From Anaerolineaceae bacterium (GTDB lineage: Bacteria > Chloroflexota > Anaerolineae > Anaerolineales > Villigracilaceae): a DNA stretch of 64,000 nucleotides. A model generated the notes under the pieces. The model was given only the letters and a program-made list of their open reading frames with translations, was not told where the DNA came from and did no database searches. The stretch is from assembly GCA_003598975.1 (NCBI GenBank), contig QZIJ01000036.1, forward strand, positions 1 through 64,000, in the 5' to 3' direction. This document shows, piece after piece, positions 20,111 to 28,880 of this stretch (its first letter is position 1; each line of letters begins with the position of its first letter). Both the position numbers and the translations under genes were made by a program.

Positions 20111-20573
20111 TTTGATCCAAGTCATCTTAGCCTCACTACGAGAGGCCGGGCAGCGCGAGATTGGTGGCATATTGATGGCCGAACATGTTGGTCAGAATGA
20201 GTTTAAGGTTTGTGAGATCACGGTTCATCGTCGCGGTGCGATTGCGTCATTCGTGCGGCTCATCGAAGATGCCGTTGGTAAGTTACGTCAATTCTTTCAG
20301 AGAACGGATCACGACTATAAGCGGTTTAATTACTTGGGGGAATGGCACTCACATCCGTTATTTGAACCCATGCCTAGCAATACAGACGATATATCGATGC
20401 TCGAAATTGTTCAGGACAAATCTGTTGGTGCCAACTTTGCCGTACTGCTCATTGTAAAGCTGGACACGAATGGGCAATTGGCAGGTACCGCTCACACCTA
20501 CCTTCCAGACGGGGGAAGAGTGCGTTCGACAATCATTTTCGGTGACCAAGGGAATCAATTTCGGCTTCAATAA
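20085..20573 (+). CDS. cap3: CBASS Cap3: JAMM-family deconjugating protease
   Basis: I chose the ATG at 20085, preceded by AAGGAGAG, inside the end of cap2; the frame is open from 20061. The 162-residue product shows the JAMM zinc site: EIGGIL near residue 26 and EWHSHPLFEPMPSNTDD near residues 86-102 (HxH plus Asp). Cap3 removes Cap2-made conjugates from the cyclase. Together with cap2 it defines this as a type II CBASS operon. About 70 bases separate it from the end of the convergent DUF4400 gene. Confidence 0.9.
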   Translation: MLNLVLPPDLIQVILASLREAGQREIGGILMAEHVGQNEFKVCEITVHRRGAIASFVRLIEDAVGKLRQFFQRTDHDYKRFNYLGEWHSHPLFEPMPSNTDDISMLEIVQDKSVGANFAVLLIVKLDTNGQLAGTAHTYLPDGGRVRSTIIFGDQGNQFRLQ

Positions 20574-20645
20574 TTACAGAGCCATAATTGGTCTCTATAT
20601 TTATTCAAGCCCCACGTCCTTCGATTAGGCGAACTTCAGCGCCGT

Positions 20646-21260
20646 TTACAACCGCTTCTGCAAATTGCTCACCCACAGCCACAGCGAACACGAGATCAGG
20701 ACTATCAATGTGGGTGCCAGTAGCGATGGCATCGGCACCGGAACGATGACCCATCCGGCGAGTCCTGCAAGCACAATCCACATCACCCTGACGCCGAGCT
20801 TGTGCCGTATCGGGCTTTGGGCAACGAAGGAGTATTTCCGGATTTCCCGGACAAAGTGCCCGTCCAGATAGGCTGCCAGCATGACGGGTATTCCCGGCAG
20901 CAGCCATCCCATCAGCACTTGCAGCCGGTAAGCGATCAACCCGATCCATAGCCAGGTTGCCATGATCCGATCTTGCGCCCAGCGACTGAACGCTGAATTT
21001 CCCATCGGCCCCTGCCCCATCGCTTCCGCGTCACGGATGTACCCGCGAAAGTCTCCAGCCAGCGACGCTTGCAGATCATCGAATATCCGGCCATAGACGG
21101 CACTCTCGCCACTGCCGGCAATGGCGTATACCTCCGCGCGCTCATCCATCCATGCGCTACGAACCACGGCTGGCGGGATAAACACCCACACCGCCACTAT
21201 CAGGATGAACAGCGAAATGGCGAGAAACGTACTCCAGCCAGAATCGGGGTTCTTGGCCAT
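20646..21260 (-). CDS. DUF4400 conjugation-associated membrane protein (TraJ/s043-like of SXT family)
   Basis: The 204-residue protein has hydrophobic segments at about residues 10-30, 105-130 and 155-195, and the sequence GNSAFSRWAQDRIMATWLWI and YLDGHFVREIRKYSFVAQSP typical of the DUF4400 family found right after traD in SXT/R391, IncC and PFL-type elements. It probably sits in the inner membrane near the coupling protein. Its ATG touches the traD stop, so the two are co-translated. The CBASS operon lies directly beyond it. Confidence 0.75.
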   Translation of the reverse strand: MAKNPDSGWSTFLAISLFILIVAVWVFIPPAVVRSAWMDERAEVYAIAGSGESAVYGRIFDDLQASLAGDFRGYIRDAEAMGQGPMGNSAFSRWAQDRIMATWLWIGLIAYRLQVLMGWLLPGIPVMLAAYLDGHFVREIRKYSFVAQSPIRHKLGVRVMWIVLAGLAGWVIVPVPMPSLLAPTLIVLISCSLWLWVSNLQKRL

Positions 21261-23077
21261 TATCCATCAGCCAACAGAATGGGGATGCGCCCCTTGAGCG
21301 TCCGACCACCCGACATGCGCGCGATGAAATGAAGCGGCGGCAACTCCCCCAGCATCGCCGCCGGAAACAGTTCGGCCTCTTCTTCGAGTATCTGTTCCTG
21401 GTATGACGCGGTATACTCATCATGGATATGGGTATCGACGTTGTGCCCATACCTCAGCGCCATTGAGCGCACCTTGATTTGCGGCATCCCTTCGGCAATG
21501 TACTTCTGGGTCTCGGAATCCAGAACGCGCATCGCGATCTTGTTGTTAGTGTTGGCGAGAACCTGCCGCGCCTTGTTCTCATCGCCGAGTCGGCTGGCGA
21601 AATCGGCAAAAGTCTGCGTGGCGATGGTGACTCGAAATTCTGCGCCACCACCCTTGTTCATGAGCTGGATGGCCGGCTGGTTGAGCACCTCGGCAGCTTC
21701 GTCGATGAACAGATTGACCGGCGCCAGCGAGTCGATCCCGTAGTTGTAGCGGTCACCCGCAACGGCAGCGAGATCGGCCAGCATGATGGAGCCGATGGCG
21801 CTTCCCACTGTCGAGTCGGCAAGGGAATCCAGGCCAATGTAAACCACCTTGTTGCCGCGAATGATCTTCGACATGTCCGTCACCAGCCGCTCGTGCCCCG
21901 GCTCAAAATCGGGAGAAAGAAGTTCCTGTAATGGATCGCTGGTGAGCATCGAAAGAATCGGGATCAGCGAAGCCACCATCTTCTGGAAGTGATCGCGGTT
22001 GTGTTCGTAGGTCGAGATCAGGCCATCAAGATCAACCGATTGCGCCTCATGGATGGCGACTTCCTTATAGAAAGAGATGTAGGCTTCCAGAAGGCGATCC
22101 TTGTTGCGCCTGATGTAGGACGACGATCTGCTTTCCCAATCATTCACATGGCTGGTGAAATGAATTTTCAAGGCCCGCTGCAGGAGATTATCTGCGCCAC
22201 CTTCAACATACCGCCGAAGCTGGACAAGATTTGGCCGGTGGCCGGTGGCAATCATGCCATTCGTGATGTCATTGAGCACTTTCCATCCGAAGGCGGTGAA
22301 AGGGTCGGCTCCGGTTTCCGATGGGATGAGCGCCGCCACGCGGCTGGCGAGTTCGGTTTTGCGATTCCAGTTGCGCAACGGATCAATGCAGGCAGACCGG
22401 TCGGGATGGGCCGGATGAAAATACACGAACCGGTCCCCTGCCCCGCTGGCCTCGCAGGCCGCGCGCGCATTCCGGGCAAGCGCATGATCGCCCTTCGGAT
22501 CGATGATGATGACCGTCTCACCCCGAAAAATCGCCTGAGCAATCAGCAGGTCGAACAGGCGCGTTTTCCCGACGCGGGTCGTGCCAACGATCAGTGTGTG
22601 CCCAACCAGATGTGATAGCTCGGAATACAAATCCTTTTCAGGGGCAAGGCCATGTATCCAGTATGCGCCCTCGGCGTGTTGGGCAACTTTACCTATGGTT
22701 CTGACGACACCGAGCGAGATCAGTGTATGAAGCTTGGTCGCTTCGATGTCAGTCCAGGGAAACCCCTTCCCAAGCCAGAAAGACTTCTGCCTGGCTGACT
22801 GACGTGCTTGCTTGCCCAGTTCGGACAGGCCGATGAACTCTCTCCCGAACAACTTGAGACGGGAGGCATCAACCAGTCTTTTGTAGGCATGGTATCCCCG
22901 GTAAGCCGCAGCCAATGCACATGCGATTGCAAGCAAGGCCGCAAAATGGGAAAACATTGGCACGGCAATGGAAACCAGCAGGATCAGTGCCGATCCGGCG
23001 ACCCAGACCAGCGCCATCTTCGCCTCAAAATTAGGGCGCCACGGAACCTCAAAATCGTAAGGGGAAGATGCGGCCAT
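21260..23077 (-). CDS. traD: Conjugative coupling protein TraD (SXT/TOL type VirD4 ATPase)
   Basis: The coupling protein brings the relaxase-DNA complex to the T4SS. I start at ATG 23077, which overlaps the stop of the preceding gene; the frame is open 13 codons further up. Two N-terminal transmembrane segments (near residues 22-60) are followed by Walker A VGTTRVGKTRLFDLL near residue 165 and Walker B PVNLFIDEAAEVLN near 454. The length, 605 residues, and the motif MAASSPYDFEVPWRPNFEAK match SXT/TOL-subfamily TraD. A relaxase (probably MOBH) would be expected elsewhere on the element. Confidence 0.92.
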   Translation of the reverse strand: MAASSPYDFEVPWRPNFEAKMALVWVAGSALILLVSIAVPMFSHFAALLAIACALAAAYRGYHAYKRLVDASRLKLFGREFIGLSELGKQARQSARQKSFWLGKGFPWTDIEATKLHTLISLGVVRTIGKVAQHAEGAYWIHGLAPEKDLYSELSHLVGHTLIVGTTRVGKTRLFDLLIAQAIFRGETVIIIDPKGDHALARNARAACEASGAGDRFVYFHPAHPDRSACIDPLRNWNRKTELASRVAALIPSETGADPFTAFGWKVLNDITNGMIATGHRPNLVQLRRYVEGGADNLLQRALKIHFTSHVNDWESRSSSYIRRNKDRLLEAYISFYKEVAIHEAQSVDLDGLISTYEHNRDHFQKMVASLIPILSMLTSDPLQELLSPDFEPGHERLVTDMSKIIRGNKVVYIGLDSLADSTVGSAIGSIMLADLAAVAGDRYNYGIDSLAPVNLFIDEAAEVLNQPAIQLMNKGGGAEFRVTIATQTFADFASRLGDENKARQVLANTNNKIAMRVLDSETQKYIAEGMPQIKVRSMALRYGHNVDTHIHDEYTASYQEQILEEEAELFPAAMLGELPPLHFIARMSGGRTLKGRIPILLADG

Positions 23078-23376
23078 CACCCGATGCTCGATGATGGCCA
23101 GAAATGGAGGCTGCAACCCTTCTGGCGATTCTTCTGGAAATAGGCAATGGCCCGTTTGGCAAACTCTGACTCGTTGTCGTACTCAATCGTCATCACCGGG
23201 AAGATGACTGATTTCCCCCGGCTGGATTTGTCTTCCGCATCGAAATTGTCCTCGACAAACAGCCGCTCAAAAACCTTGAAACGGAATTTTTCGCCACCCC
23301 TGGAGCCTTGATCAACCACTTGGGTTTCCAGCCAAACGCGATGGGCGTGCTCGACATTGATCCGTGTTAGCGCCAT
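23077..23376 (-). CDS. Conserved small protein of the traD operon, function unknown
   Basis: The 99-residue product (MALTRINVEHAHRVWLETQV and then KFRFKVFERLFVEDNF) has no motif I recognise. It overlaps both neighbours by a few bases, which argues for real translation. Its mixed charged composition and the lack of a signal peptide suggest a cytoplasmic protein, perhaps linked to coupling-protein function. Confidence 0.6.
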   Translation of the reverse strand: MALTRINVEHAHRVWLETQVVDQGSRGGEKFRFKVFERLFVEDNFDAEDKSSRGKSVIFPVMTIEYDNESEFAKRAIAYFQKNRQKGCSLHFWPSSSIG

Positions 23377-23783
23377 GCCCTTGCCCGATCATTGTTTGCG
23401 TTGGACAACAAGTGCATGACGGCCAAACCTGACCAGATCGCTACCAGCCATTCGGCGCCGGGAATCCAGATCGAGATAACCAGCAGCGCCTGAATGCCTA
23501 TGGACAGCAAACCAAGGGCTGAAGCGAGGCGGCGATTGAAATCCTCGCTCCTGTTTGCGGCAAGAAGAATAAAACCTAGCCATGCAAAGGTCGTAACGAG
23601 CGCCAGCTCCCAAGCCCGGCCTCTGACAAGCTGCTCAGTCATTCCACCGAGGAAGGAAGCGCCCATGACGACCCAGACGAATCCTAAAGAGTCAGGCATC
23701 AATCTCAAGTCCCCACGAAAACTCAAAAGCCTCCAGCAGTGATGGATTATTGCCACTACCAGCCCGGATTGTTTGCTTCGCAT
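23367..23783 (-). CDS. Small integral membrane protein, first gene of the traD operon
   Basis: I place the start at ATG 23783, which has GGGAGGTGA just upstream; the open frame extends to 23867 without a better start. The 138-residue product has at least three hydrophobic helices (SLGFVWVVMGASFLGGM, LALVTTFAWLGFILLAA and LLSIGIQALLVISIWIPG). I do not recognise the family. Downstream overlap with the 99-residue gene and with traD suggests a single operon. Confidence 0.6.
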   Translation of the reverse strand: MRSKQSGLVVAIIHHCWRLLSFRGDLRLMPDSLGFVWVVMGASFLGGMTEQLVRGRAWELALVTTFAWLGFILLAANRSEDFNRRLASALGLLSIGIQALLVISIWIPGAEWLVAIWSGLAVMHLLSNANNDRARAWR

Positions 23784-23890
23784 ATTCACCTCCCTACCTG
23801 CCCTTGTTGACCACTTCTCAGGCCATCTTACGGATTCCTGAAAATATGCAACCCCCGAAATCTGCACTGCCAGGTCACATTTCGAGAAAA

Positions 23891-24065
23891 GTTATCCACA
23901 GGAACGGTTTTTGCGCCAATTTATCCACGTGACATCTGCCTCAGTGACTGATTCCCGCAATCACAAGCCCGCAGTGCATTCCAAGGGGCTTGGCAAAATT
24001 ATCCACGTGAAATCTGTCTCATGAGCATGTGAAATCTGTCCCATGATTACGTGAAATCTGTCTCG
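23891..24065. other. Probable replication origin: DnaA boxes plus 22-bp-spaced iterons
   Basis: GTTATCCACA at 23891 is a consensus DnaA box, and TTATCCAC recurs at 23921 and 23999. Four copies of an ACGTGAAATCTGTCTC-type word lie at 23927, 24005, 24027 and 24049; the last three are exactly 22 bases apart, two helical turns. Two copies are fused to a DnaA box. Spaced direct repeats beside a RepA gene are the classic layout of an iteron-controlled plasmid origin. No gene is seen in 23784-24213. Confidence 0.85.
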
Positions 24066-24213
24066 CGGATCCCGCTGCAAGCCTTGACTGGCAAGGCATA
24101 ACGGCCTTCCCCAAGTAGTTGCATGTAGCTTCTCATGTAGGTTTACAAATAGAGGGGGCGATTACTTGTGGATATTCTGGCTTGGCCAGCCATGATGAAA
24201 GCTGAGCACTGAA

Positions 24214-25194
24214 CTACAGCGGAGAAAGTTTGGCGCCACCTGTATGGCGAATACGCAGTCGGCTGGCCACCACAAAAAGTCCGGTTTCCTGCGCGGTGAC
24301 GTTGGCCTCCGGGTAAAACAGCAACGCTTCCTTGAGCCTCTGGAGAAAACGCTTCTTGAAATCGAGCAGGCCACGCGGCGTATTACCGTAATCCGCGCCG
24401 AACTGAAGCTTCAATGCCTGCCACGGAATGAGAACGCTGGGGCGATTGGTGACACGCAGAAGAAATATCCGGTAGACCAGCCATGAATAGACATCCATCG
24501 CCAGCGGTGATTTAGAGAGCGCGTGCAACACACGCATATCGATCGGCACTGGCGACTCGGTCACGTTCCTGAAAAACTCAGCCGATAACTTCAGCGAACT
24601 CTCCCAGAGCATCCGGTCATCCGGGCGATGCGGATCCCAAAGCATAAATGCCTCGTCGGCAATGGGCATATTCTTCAAACCGAACCGCCCTTGGCTCTGA
24701 TAGGTAATGGACAGTATTGAGGAGAATAGCTTCATGGACTGGGCGCGAAGCCGTTGACAGTCCCGCCCATCCGTCCGCATCCCAAGCTTGCGCAGGAACT
24801 CGTTTTGGCTTTTACCAAGACCGAGCAGCGGAGATTTTGTCTTCACAGCCTCCGTGCATATCCACGCCAAGAGAAGTCTGGGGACAGTACCGAAGGGAAG
24901 GCCGATTCTGGGATTGGCGATGATAGACAGCGATACAGCACCGCTTGTCCGTTCGAAGAATGGAACGCCAGGGTCGCTATGTGGCAAGGTTGTCTGGACG
25001 AGCGCCTGGCCCATGAAGGCAAGTGATCCGGCATTGATCTCGATATCGTTGATCTCGGAAGCCAGAGCGATCAGCTTGCCGACGCGCGAAGGGCCTGTCA
25101 CGACGAGGCTCTTCTGAGTTCGGACGGATAAACCGAAACTCGCAGTAGCTGTAGAAAAATATTGGATGTTGTGGCACAGAAATACATACCGCAA
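24214..25194 (-). CDS. repA: Plasmid replication initiator RepA (RepA_C family)
   Basis: The protein contains the RepA_C hallmark series: PFFERTSGAVSLSIIANPRI, GLPFGTVPRLLLAWICTEAV, LMLWDPHRPDDRMLWESSLK-like segment, and SPVPIDMRVLHALSKSPLAM followed by DVYSWLVYR. It should bind the iterons that lie just beyond its 3' end and start replication. The frame begins with TTG at 25194; a GTG at 25101 would remove 31 unconserved residues and is a good alternative, so the start is uncertain. The 27-bp palindrome at 25226-25252 lies directly upstream and may control it. Confidence 0.85.
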   Translation of the reverse strand: MRYVFLCHNIQYFSTATASFGLSVRTQKSLVVTGPSRVGKLIALASEINDIEINAGSLAFMGQALVQTTLPHSDPGVPFFERTSGAVSLSIIANPRIGLPFGTVPRLLLAWICTEAVKTKSPLLGLGKSQNEFLRKLGMRTDGRDCQRLRAQSMKLFSSILSITYQSQGRFGLKNMPIADEAFMLWDPHRPDDRMLWESSLKLSAEFFRNVTESPVPIDMRVLHALSKSPLAMDVYSWLVYRIFLLRVTNRPSVLIPWQALKLQFGADYGNTPRGLLDFKKRFLQRLKEALLFYPEANVTAQETGLFVVASRLRIRHTGGAKLSPL

Positions 25195-25225
25195 CTTTTA
25201 CATCGGCGCTATCTCTATAGCGGCT

Positions 25226-25252
25226 GAAATGCATCTTTTTAGGCTACGTTTC
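25226..25252 (+). promoter_or_regulatory. 27-bp imperfect palindrome, copy C (upstream of repA)
   Basis: The site reads GAAATGCATC, a T-rich centre, then GGCTACGTTTC, followed by GAC as in copy D. It lies 31 bases upstream of the TTG start of repA, the same distance at which copy A precedes the T4SS operon. It may be an operator of the repA promoter. Confidence 0.55.
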
Positions 25253-25305
25253 GACTACGCGGTAATGAGTACAGTGAATGTGCTTGTGACGATGTTTGCC
25301 AAGCA

Positions 25306-25527
25306 ATGATTGAGAGCCAGAGAAAGGCACTGTCATGTTTACCTGTAGATATTCGGCAGATGATCCAGCGGTACATAACCAGCCTCAGCAGAGCCAGCCG
25401 GTGCACTGTTGTGTCTGTCGCGATAAGTGAAGCCGACAATCCATCTACAACACTGGTTGGCCGGATTGTGAAACTGGCATTCGAGATTAGCTTGCTTGTA
25501 AACATGAGCACTTCCACTCGTGGATAA
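25306..25527 (+). CDS. Possible small protein upstream of repA (uncertain)
   Basis: The 73-residue frame (MIESQRKALSCLPVDIRQMI and then QRYITSLSRASRCTVVSVAI) reads like a small globular helical protein, and the opposite-strand frame does not. I see no strong ribosome site and no known family. The rest of the gap 25195-25597 holds only the palindrome at 25226. It could be a small plasmid regulator or the remains of one; treat as tentative. Confidence 0.3.
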   Translation: MIESQRKALSCLPVDIRQMIQRYITSLSRASRCTVVSVAISEADNPSTTLVGRIVKLAFEISLLVNMSTSTRG

Positions 25528-25597
25528 CCGTAATCTGTGTAAACCAAGGCTTCAAATCCATGATCTGCGAACGAGTGCGCAAAAGATCATCGCTTTG

Positions 25598-28500
25598 TCA
25601 TTTTGTGTCAACGACAGGATTTGATGATTTCGGAAACCGTGCGCGAAGCCGCTGCGCTAAGGCTCCCAATTCATCAGTACGTCCGAAGCTTGATTGCACA
25701 AGCAAAGCCACTGTCTTTCGGGGCCCCCCCCCATGAGCAAGCGCTGCAGCCCAGCCTTTCTCAGCGCCTACCACATCAACAGAGTCGAGAATACGCTGGA
25801 GAATCTGCGGCGCAGTTCCAGCAATCACACTAATATAGTCCGCCGCCTCGTTATACCAACTTGGATGTGCATTCGAGAGTACGCGCCCAGTCGCAGCTTC
25901 TGATGGTGCCAAAACAAACTCCAGAAGATCAGGGTAGTCGTTAGCGAAGTAGGACACTACTCCTGTCCCGAAACGCCAGTCCACATGGTCATGTTGATTC
26001 AGGCGGATTTGTCTACCGTGCGCCACGTGTTGGTATGCCGCAGTGGGTGCCACCATAACGAGCCTGGGCGGAAAGGCTTCGATCCGGTGAAGATTTGCGC
26101 TGATTAGTTCCGCAAGCATCTTGCGTGAAGGCTTCGCTCCATATGCAACGCCAATCAGGACTTCGGCTTCGTGCGGTAGATTCCGCCAGTTTTGGCCGAT
26201 TGTCTCTGCGATACGCGTCCAGTCCATGAGCGCAACCGTCGAGCGAAATTTGGCGGGCACCGCTCGCGCCATGAAGGCAAGAAGAAAGGAAGTGTGCTGA
26301 AATTCACGAATCCTGCTGGCTGAAAGCTGGGCGGCAAGCCGCGATGGCTTAATTGCCCGCAGTAACTTAGCTGCTAGTTCGCGTTGTCGCGGCTTCGGTG
26401 CCAGCCTCCCCACGTAGATGCCTAGCGGATCAAACATGCGCAGCACATGCCAAGCAATGTCGTCGAGGTCTCGGAACGCGGGAATTGGATCATCGGCGAG
26501 CAGTTTCTGTGCAATAGGGACAAACTTCTCAACCATATCCAGAGCCAGAATCTCGTCGGGCCAGGCCATCGCTTTACAGAAATTCGCAAAGGCCCCAGCC
26601 GGCTCAGACACAGGCCATTCCGTGGCGAAATCAATTAGCTTCTGCCGATCAAGGCTCGATAGAAAGGCTCGACTCCAGGGGGTATCTTGACCAGCTTTCA
26701 ATGCAGAGAGTAGTTCGCCGAGATGATAGGCCGTCTTCGGTGTCACTGCGGAGATTGCCGCTGCGACAGCATGCGGATCCGCTGCATTCACTAGAGCTGC
26801 GGCTAGCTCTTGGTCTTTGTTGTGAACAGCATGAAGTAGCCTAGCCAACCCATAACCGCTCGGTTCAAGAGGGGCGGATATCCAACTAGCGACGGTCTCT
26901 TCGTGACCTATCAGCAGCACCTGCGGCCAGCTTTGACCATACGCGCCGAGTTCACTCAGAAGTAGGCTGGCGAAAGTTATCTCCTCGGGATCGGACGCTC
27001 GCCAGCACCTCTCGACAAGAGGCTTCAAGGCCTGTTCTGGAATCAAGTATGTAAACTGCCGCCCTTCACCCGCAAAGGAGAGTTCGTGAAGTAGGAGCCG
27101 CAGGCCAGCAATGGGAAACATAGCGTCTGCTACCACATGTCGCAGCATGCGGCCTACGCTTTCCCGACTTTCTGTATTTTGAGCCTTCAGAATTTGTGCG
27201 AGCACGACGGAGGCGAACTTCTGGTGAGGGCACCGCAGGTCGTGTGAGCCTATTAGCAGGCGATGTCGAATCAGCAGTTCCACAGACCGCTGCACTAGTG
27301 CGACATCAAGTCCGCCCACATCCAAAATTGCTGTCAGCTCCGCAAGACTCGGACGTGCATCTCTTGAAGCGAGTTGACGAATAGCCACACCAGCTAGCGC
27401 GATGTCTGCATTACCAGCCCGCGCTGTATCGGCAGCCTCCTTTGCCCGACGCCAGCCCCCACCGAGAATAAAGCAAAACTGCCAAGGGAGCAGGGCTTCC
27501 TGTTCAGCTTGATCGATCCGGTCTTCCAAGGCGGTGTCGTGCAGCTGGTCACCTATCTGGTTGTCCACGCGGCGCACAACCTCCAGAGTCCGATCACGTG
27601 CGCTTCTAAGAGCTTCGGCGATAGTCCGAACTGCACGCTTGGCATCTATGATGATTGAGCCACGGAACGAGGCATCATGTTCGACAGCATTGTGCGTCGA
27701 GAGCAATAGCCGGTTCGGCCCAGCAGCCTCCTCAGCGGTTCGAAGCACATCAGGTTTGGTCAGATGGGCATCGTCTACAAGGAAGAGCGTTTTGTGTTGA
27801 ACATCGGGGAGCCGAAGGTTTATAACGTCGGCACGCGGATCGCTTAGCCGAACGATGTGCCAGCCCAATTCGGCAAATTGCTTTGCCGCTTGATAAGCGC
27901 ACAGCGACTTTCCTGCTCCAGGCTCACCCACAATCCGAGCCGAGAAAGCTCGTAGTAATTCAGCAACTGCTACATCGGTCTCCTGCAATTTTGGGCAGGC
28001 AGCAGCGTCTTCAGGTCCGAGCGGTCGTCCCATGAGCGCCGGGCCTAAGTCTCGGCCTTCGCCAAACACAACTGGCTGCCAAGTAGGCTGCGCAAGACAT
28101 AAGCGGGCAGAATCATCTTGCGCTTGCTTGGACATATCCAAAAGCTCACGGACTTCCGACCCGTGCGGCATCGCCTGCACGCCCTCAAGAAGCTTGGCAA
28201 AGTCGAAACCATGTTCAGGGTAGAAGGCTTGCAACACTTCCTTCTTCTCGCACAACAAGCTCTCAATTTGCCCCCAGCCGAACACGCTTACAGTGAATCG
28301 ACCTTCTTTCTTGCGCACGGCAGAAATATTCCGCGCTACCTCTTGCAAAGCACCATCGACGGGAGCCGTCGTTGCAAATATCCAGTGCTGCAGACTGGGT
28401 TCAAAGCACTCGGCCTTGGAGATTTCACATTCAAGCTCTTTGACACTCGGCTTAGCGCCGTATTGCGTATCCTTCCCCTTGCACTGGACACCCTGATAGA

Positions 28501-28675
28501 TTGCGTAATCCCCCCCCGGAGAACCGAAGACATCGACACCGTGTTGAGGCTGGCCCGATCGGCCATTCTTTTGGGCAAACGGATCGCCCCATATCGCCTT
28601 GAAGAGGCAATGGCACAGATCCTCGAAAGTTATCCAGGATTTCGGTGCTGGAATTTGTTTTTCTCGGTCTTCCAT
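25598..28675 (-). CDS. Mrr-like nuclease domain fused to a STAND-type P-loop NTPase, probable antiphage protein
   Basis: The 1025-residue protein starts with a restriction-endonuclease-like domain: GVDVF with Asp48, then QGVQCKGK with Gln64 and Lys66, a D...QxK version of the PD-(D/E)xK site. A P-loop follows at about residue 250 (IVGEPGAGKSLCAY) and a Walker B at about 296 (TLFLVDDAHL). The remaining 600 residues are Ala/Leu-rich helical repeats. A nuclease, an ATPase switch and a repeat sensor is the plan of NLR-like (Avs) and related defence proteins. It stands alone in a leftward unit next to YhaNO-like and OLD genes. Runs of eight G near codon 54 and nine G near codon 980 could allow slippage. 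The family is not one I can name. Confidence 0.7.
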   Translation of the reverse strand: MEDREKQIPAPKSWITFEDLCHCLFKAIWGDPFAQKNGRSGQPQHGVDVFGSPGGDYAIYQGVQCKGKDTQYGAKPSVKELECEISKAECFEPSLQHWIFATTAPVDGALQEVARNISAVRKKEGRFTVSVFGWGQIESLLCEKKEVLQAFYPEHGFDFAKLLEGVQAMPHGSEVRELLDMSKQAQDDSARLCLAQPTWQPVVFGEGRDLGPALMGRPLGPEDAAACPKLQETDVAVAELLRAFSARIVGEPGAGKSLCAYQAAKQFAELGWHIVRLSDPRADVINLRLPDVQHKTLFLVDDAHLTKPDVLRTAEEAAGPNRLLLSTHNAVEHDASFRGSIIIDAKRAVRTIAEALRSARDRTLEVVRRVDNQIGDQLHDTALEDRIDQAEQEALLPWQFCFILGGGWRRAKEAADTARAGNADIALAGVAIRQLASRDARPSLAELTAILDVGGLDVALVQRSVELLIRHRLLIGSHDLRCPHQKFASVVLAQILKAQNTESRESVGRMLRHVVADAMFPIAGLRLLLHELSFAGEGRQFTYLIPEQALKPLVERCWRASDPEEITFASLLLSELGAYGQSWPQVLLIGHEETVASWISAPLEPSGYGLARLLHAVHNKDQELAAALVNAADPHAVAAAISAVTPKTAYHLGELLSALKAGQDTPWSRAFLSSLDRQKLIDFATEWPVSEPAGAFANFCKAMAWPDEILALDMVEKFVPIAQKLLADDPIPAFRDLDDIAWHVLRMFDPLGIYVGRLAPKPRQRELAAKLLRAIKPSRLAAQLSASRIREFQHTSFLLAFMARAVPAKFRSTVALMDWTRIAETIGQNWRNLPHEAEVLIGVAYGAKPSRKMLAELISANLHRIEAFPPRLVMVAPTAAYQHVAHGRQIRLNQHDHVDWRFGTGVVSYFANDYPDLLEFVLAPSEAATGRVLSNAHPSWYNEAADYISVIAGTAPQILQRILDSVDVVGAEKGWAAALAHGGGPRKTVALLVQSSFGRTDELGALAQRLRARFPKSSNPVVDTK

Positions 28676-28880
28676 AGAGTTAATCTACTGTCACAAATTT
28701 CAGGATTTATGCGGCATAAAATTTGCCAGAATTATCGTTTCTTATGCCAGCCACGCGCCGCGAGAGTTGCCATCTCGGCATCATCAAGACTCGTCGTATC
28801 GCAAGGCAAAGGAGGTAGGAGGAACGAGTCATGGCAACATAGTGGAGTTTGAGCCGCCTGCTCATTCTCAAGATGCGATT

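Noticed and set aside
20605-20949. 114-codon frame between cap3 and the DUF4400 gene
   Set aside because: It overlaps the DUF4400 gene in another frame and has shadow-frame composition.
25239-25547. 102-codon frame on the minus strand upstream of repA
   Set aside because: Composition is not protein-like, and the frame covers the 27-bp palindrome; the opposite-strand frame is the better, still uncertain, candidate.
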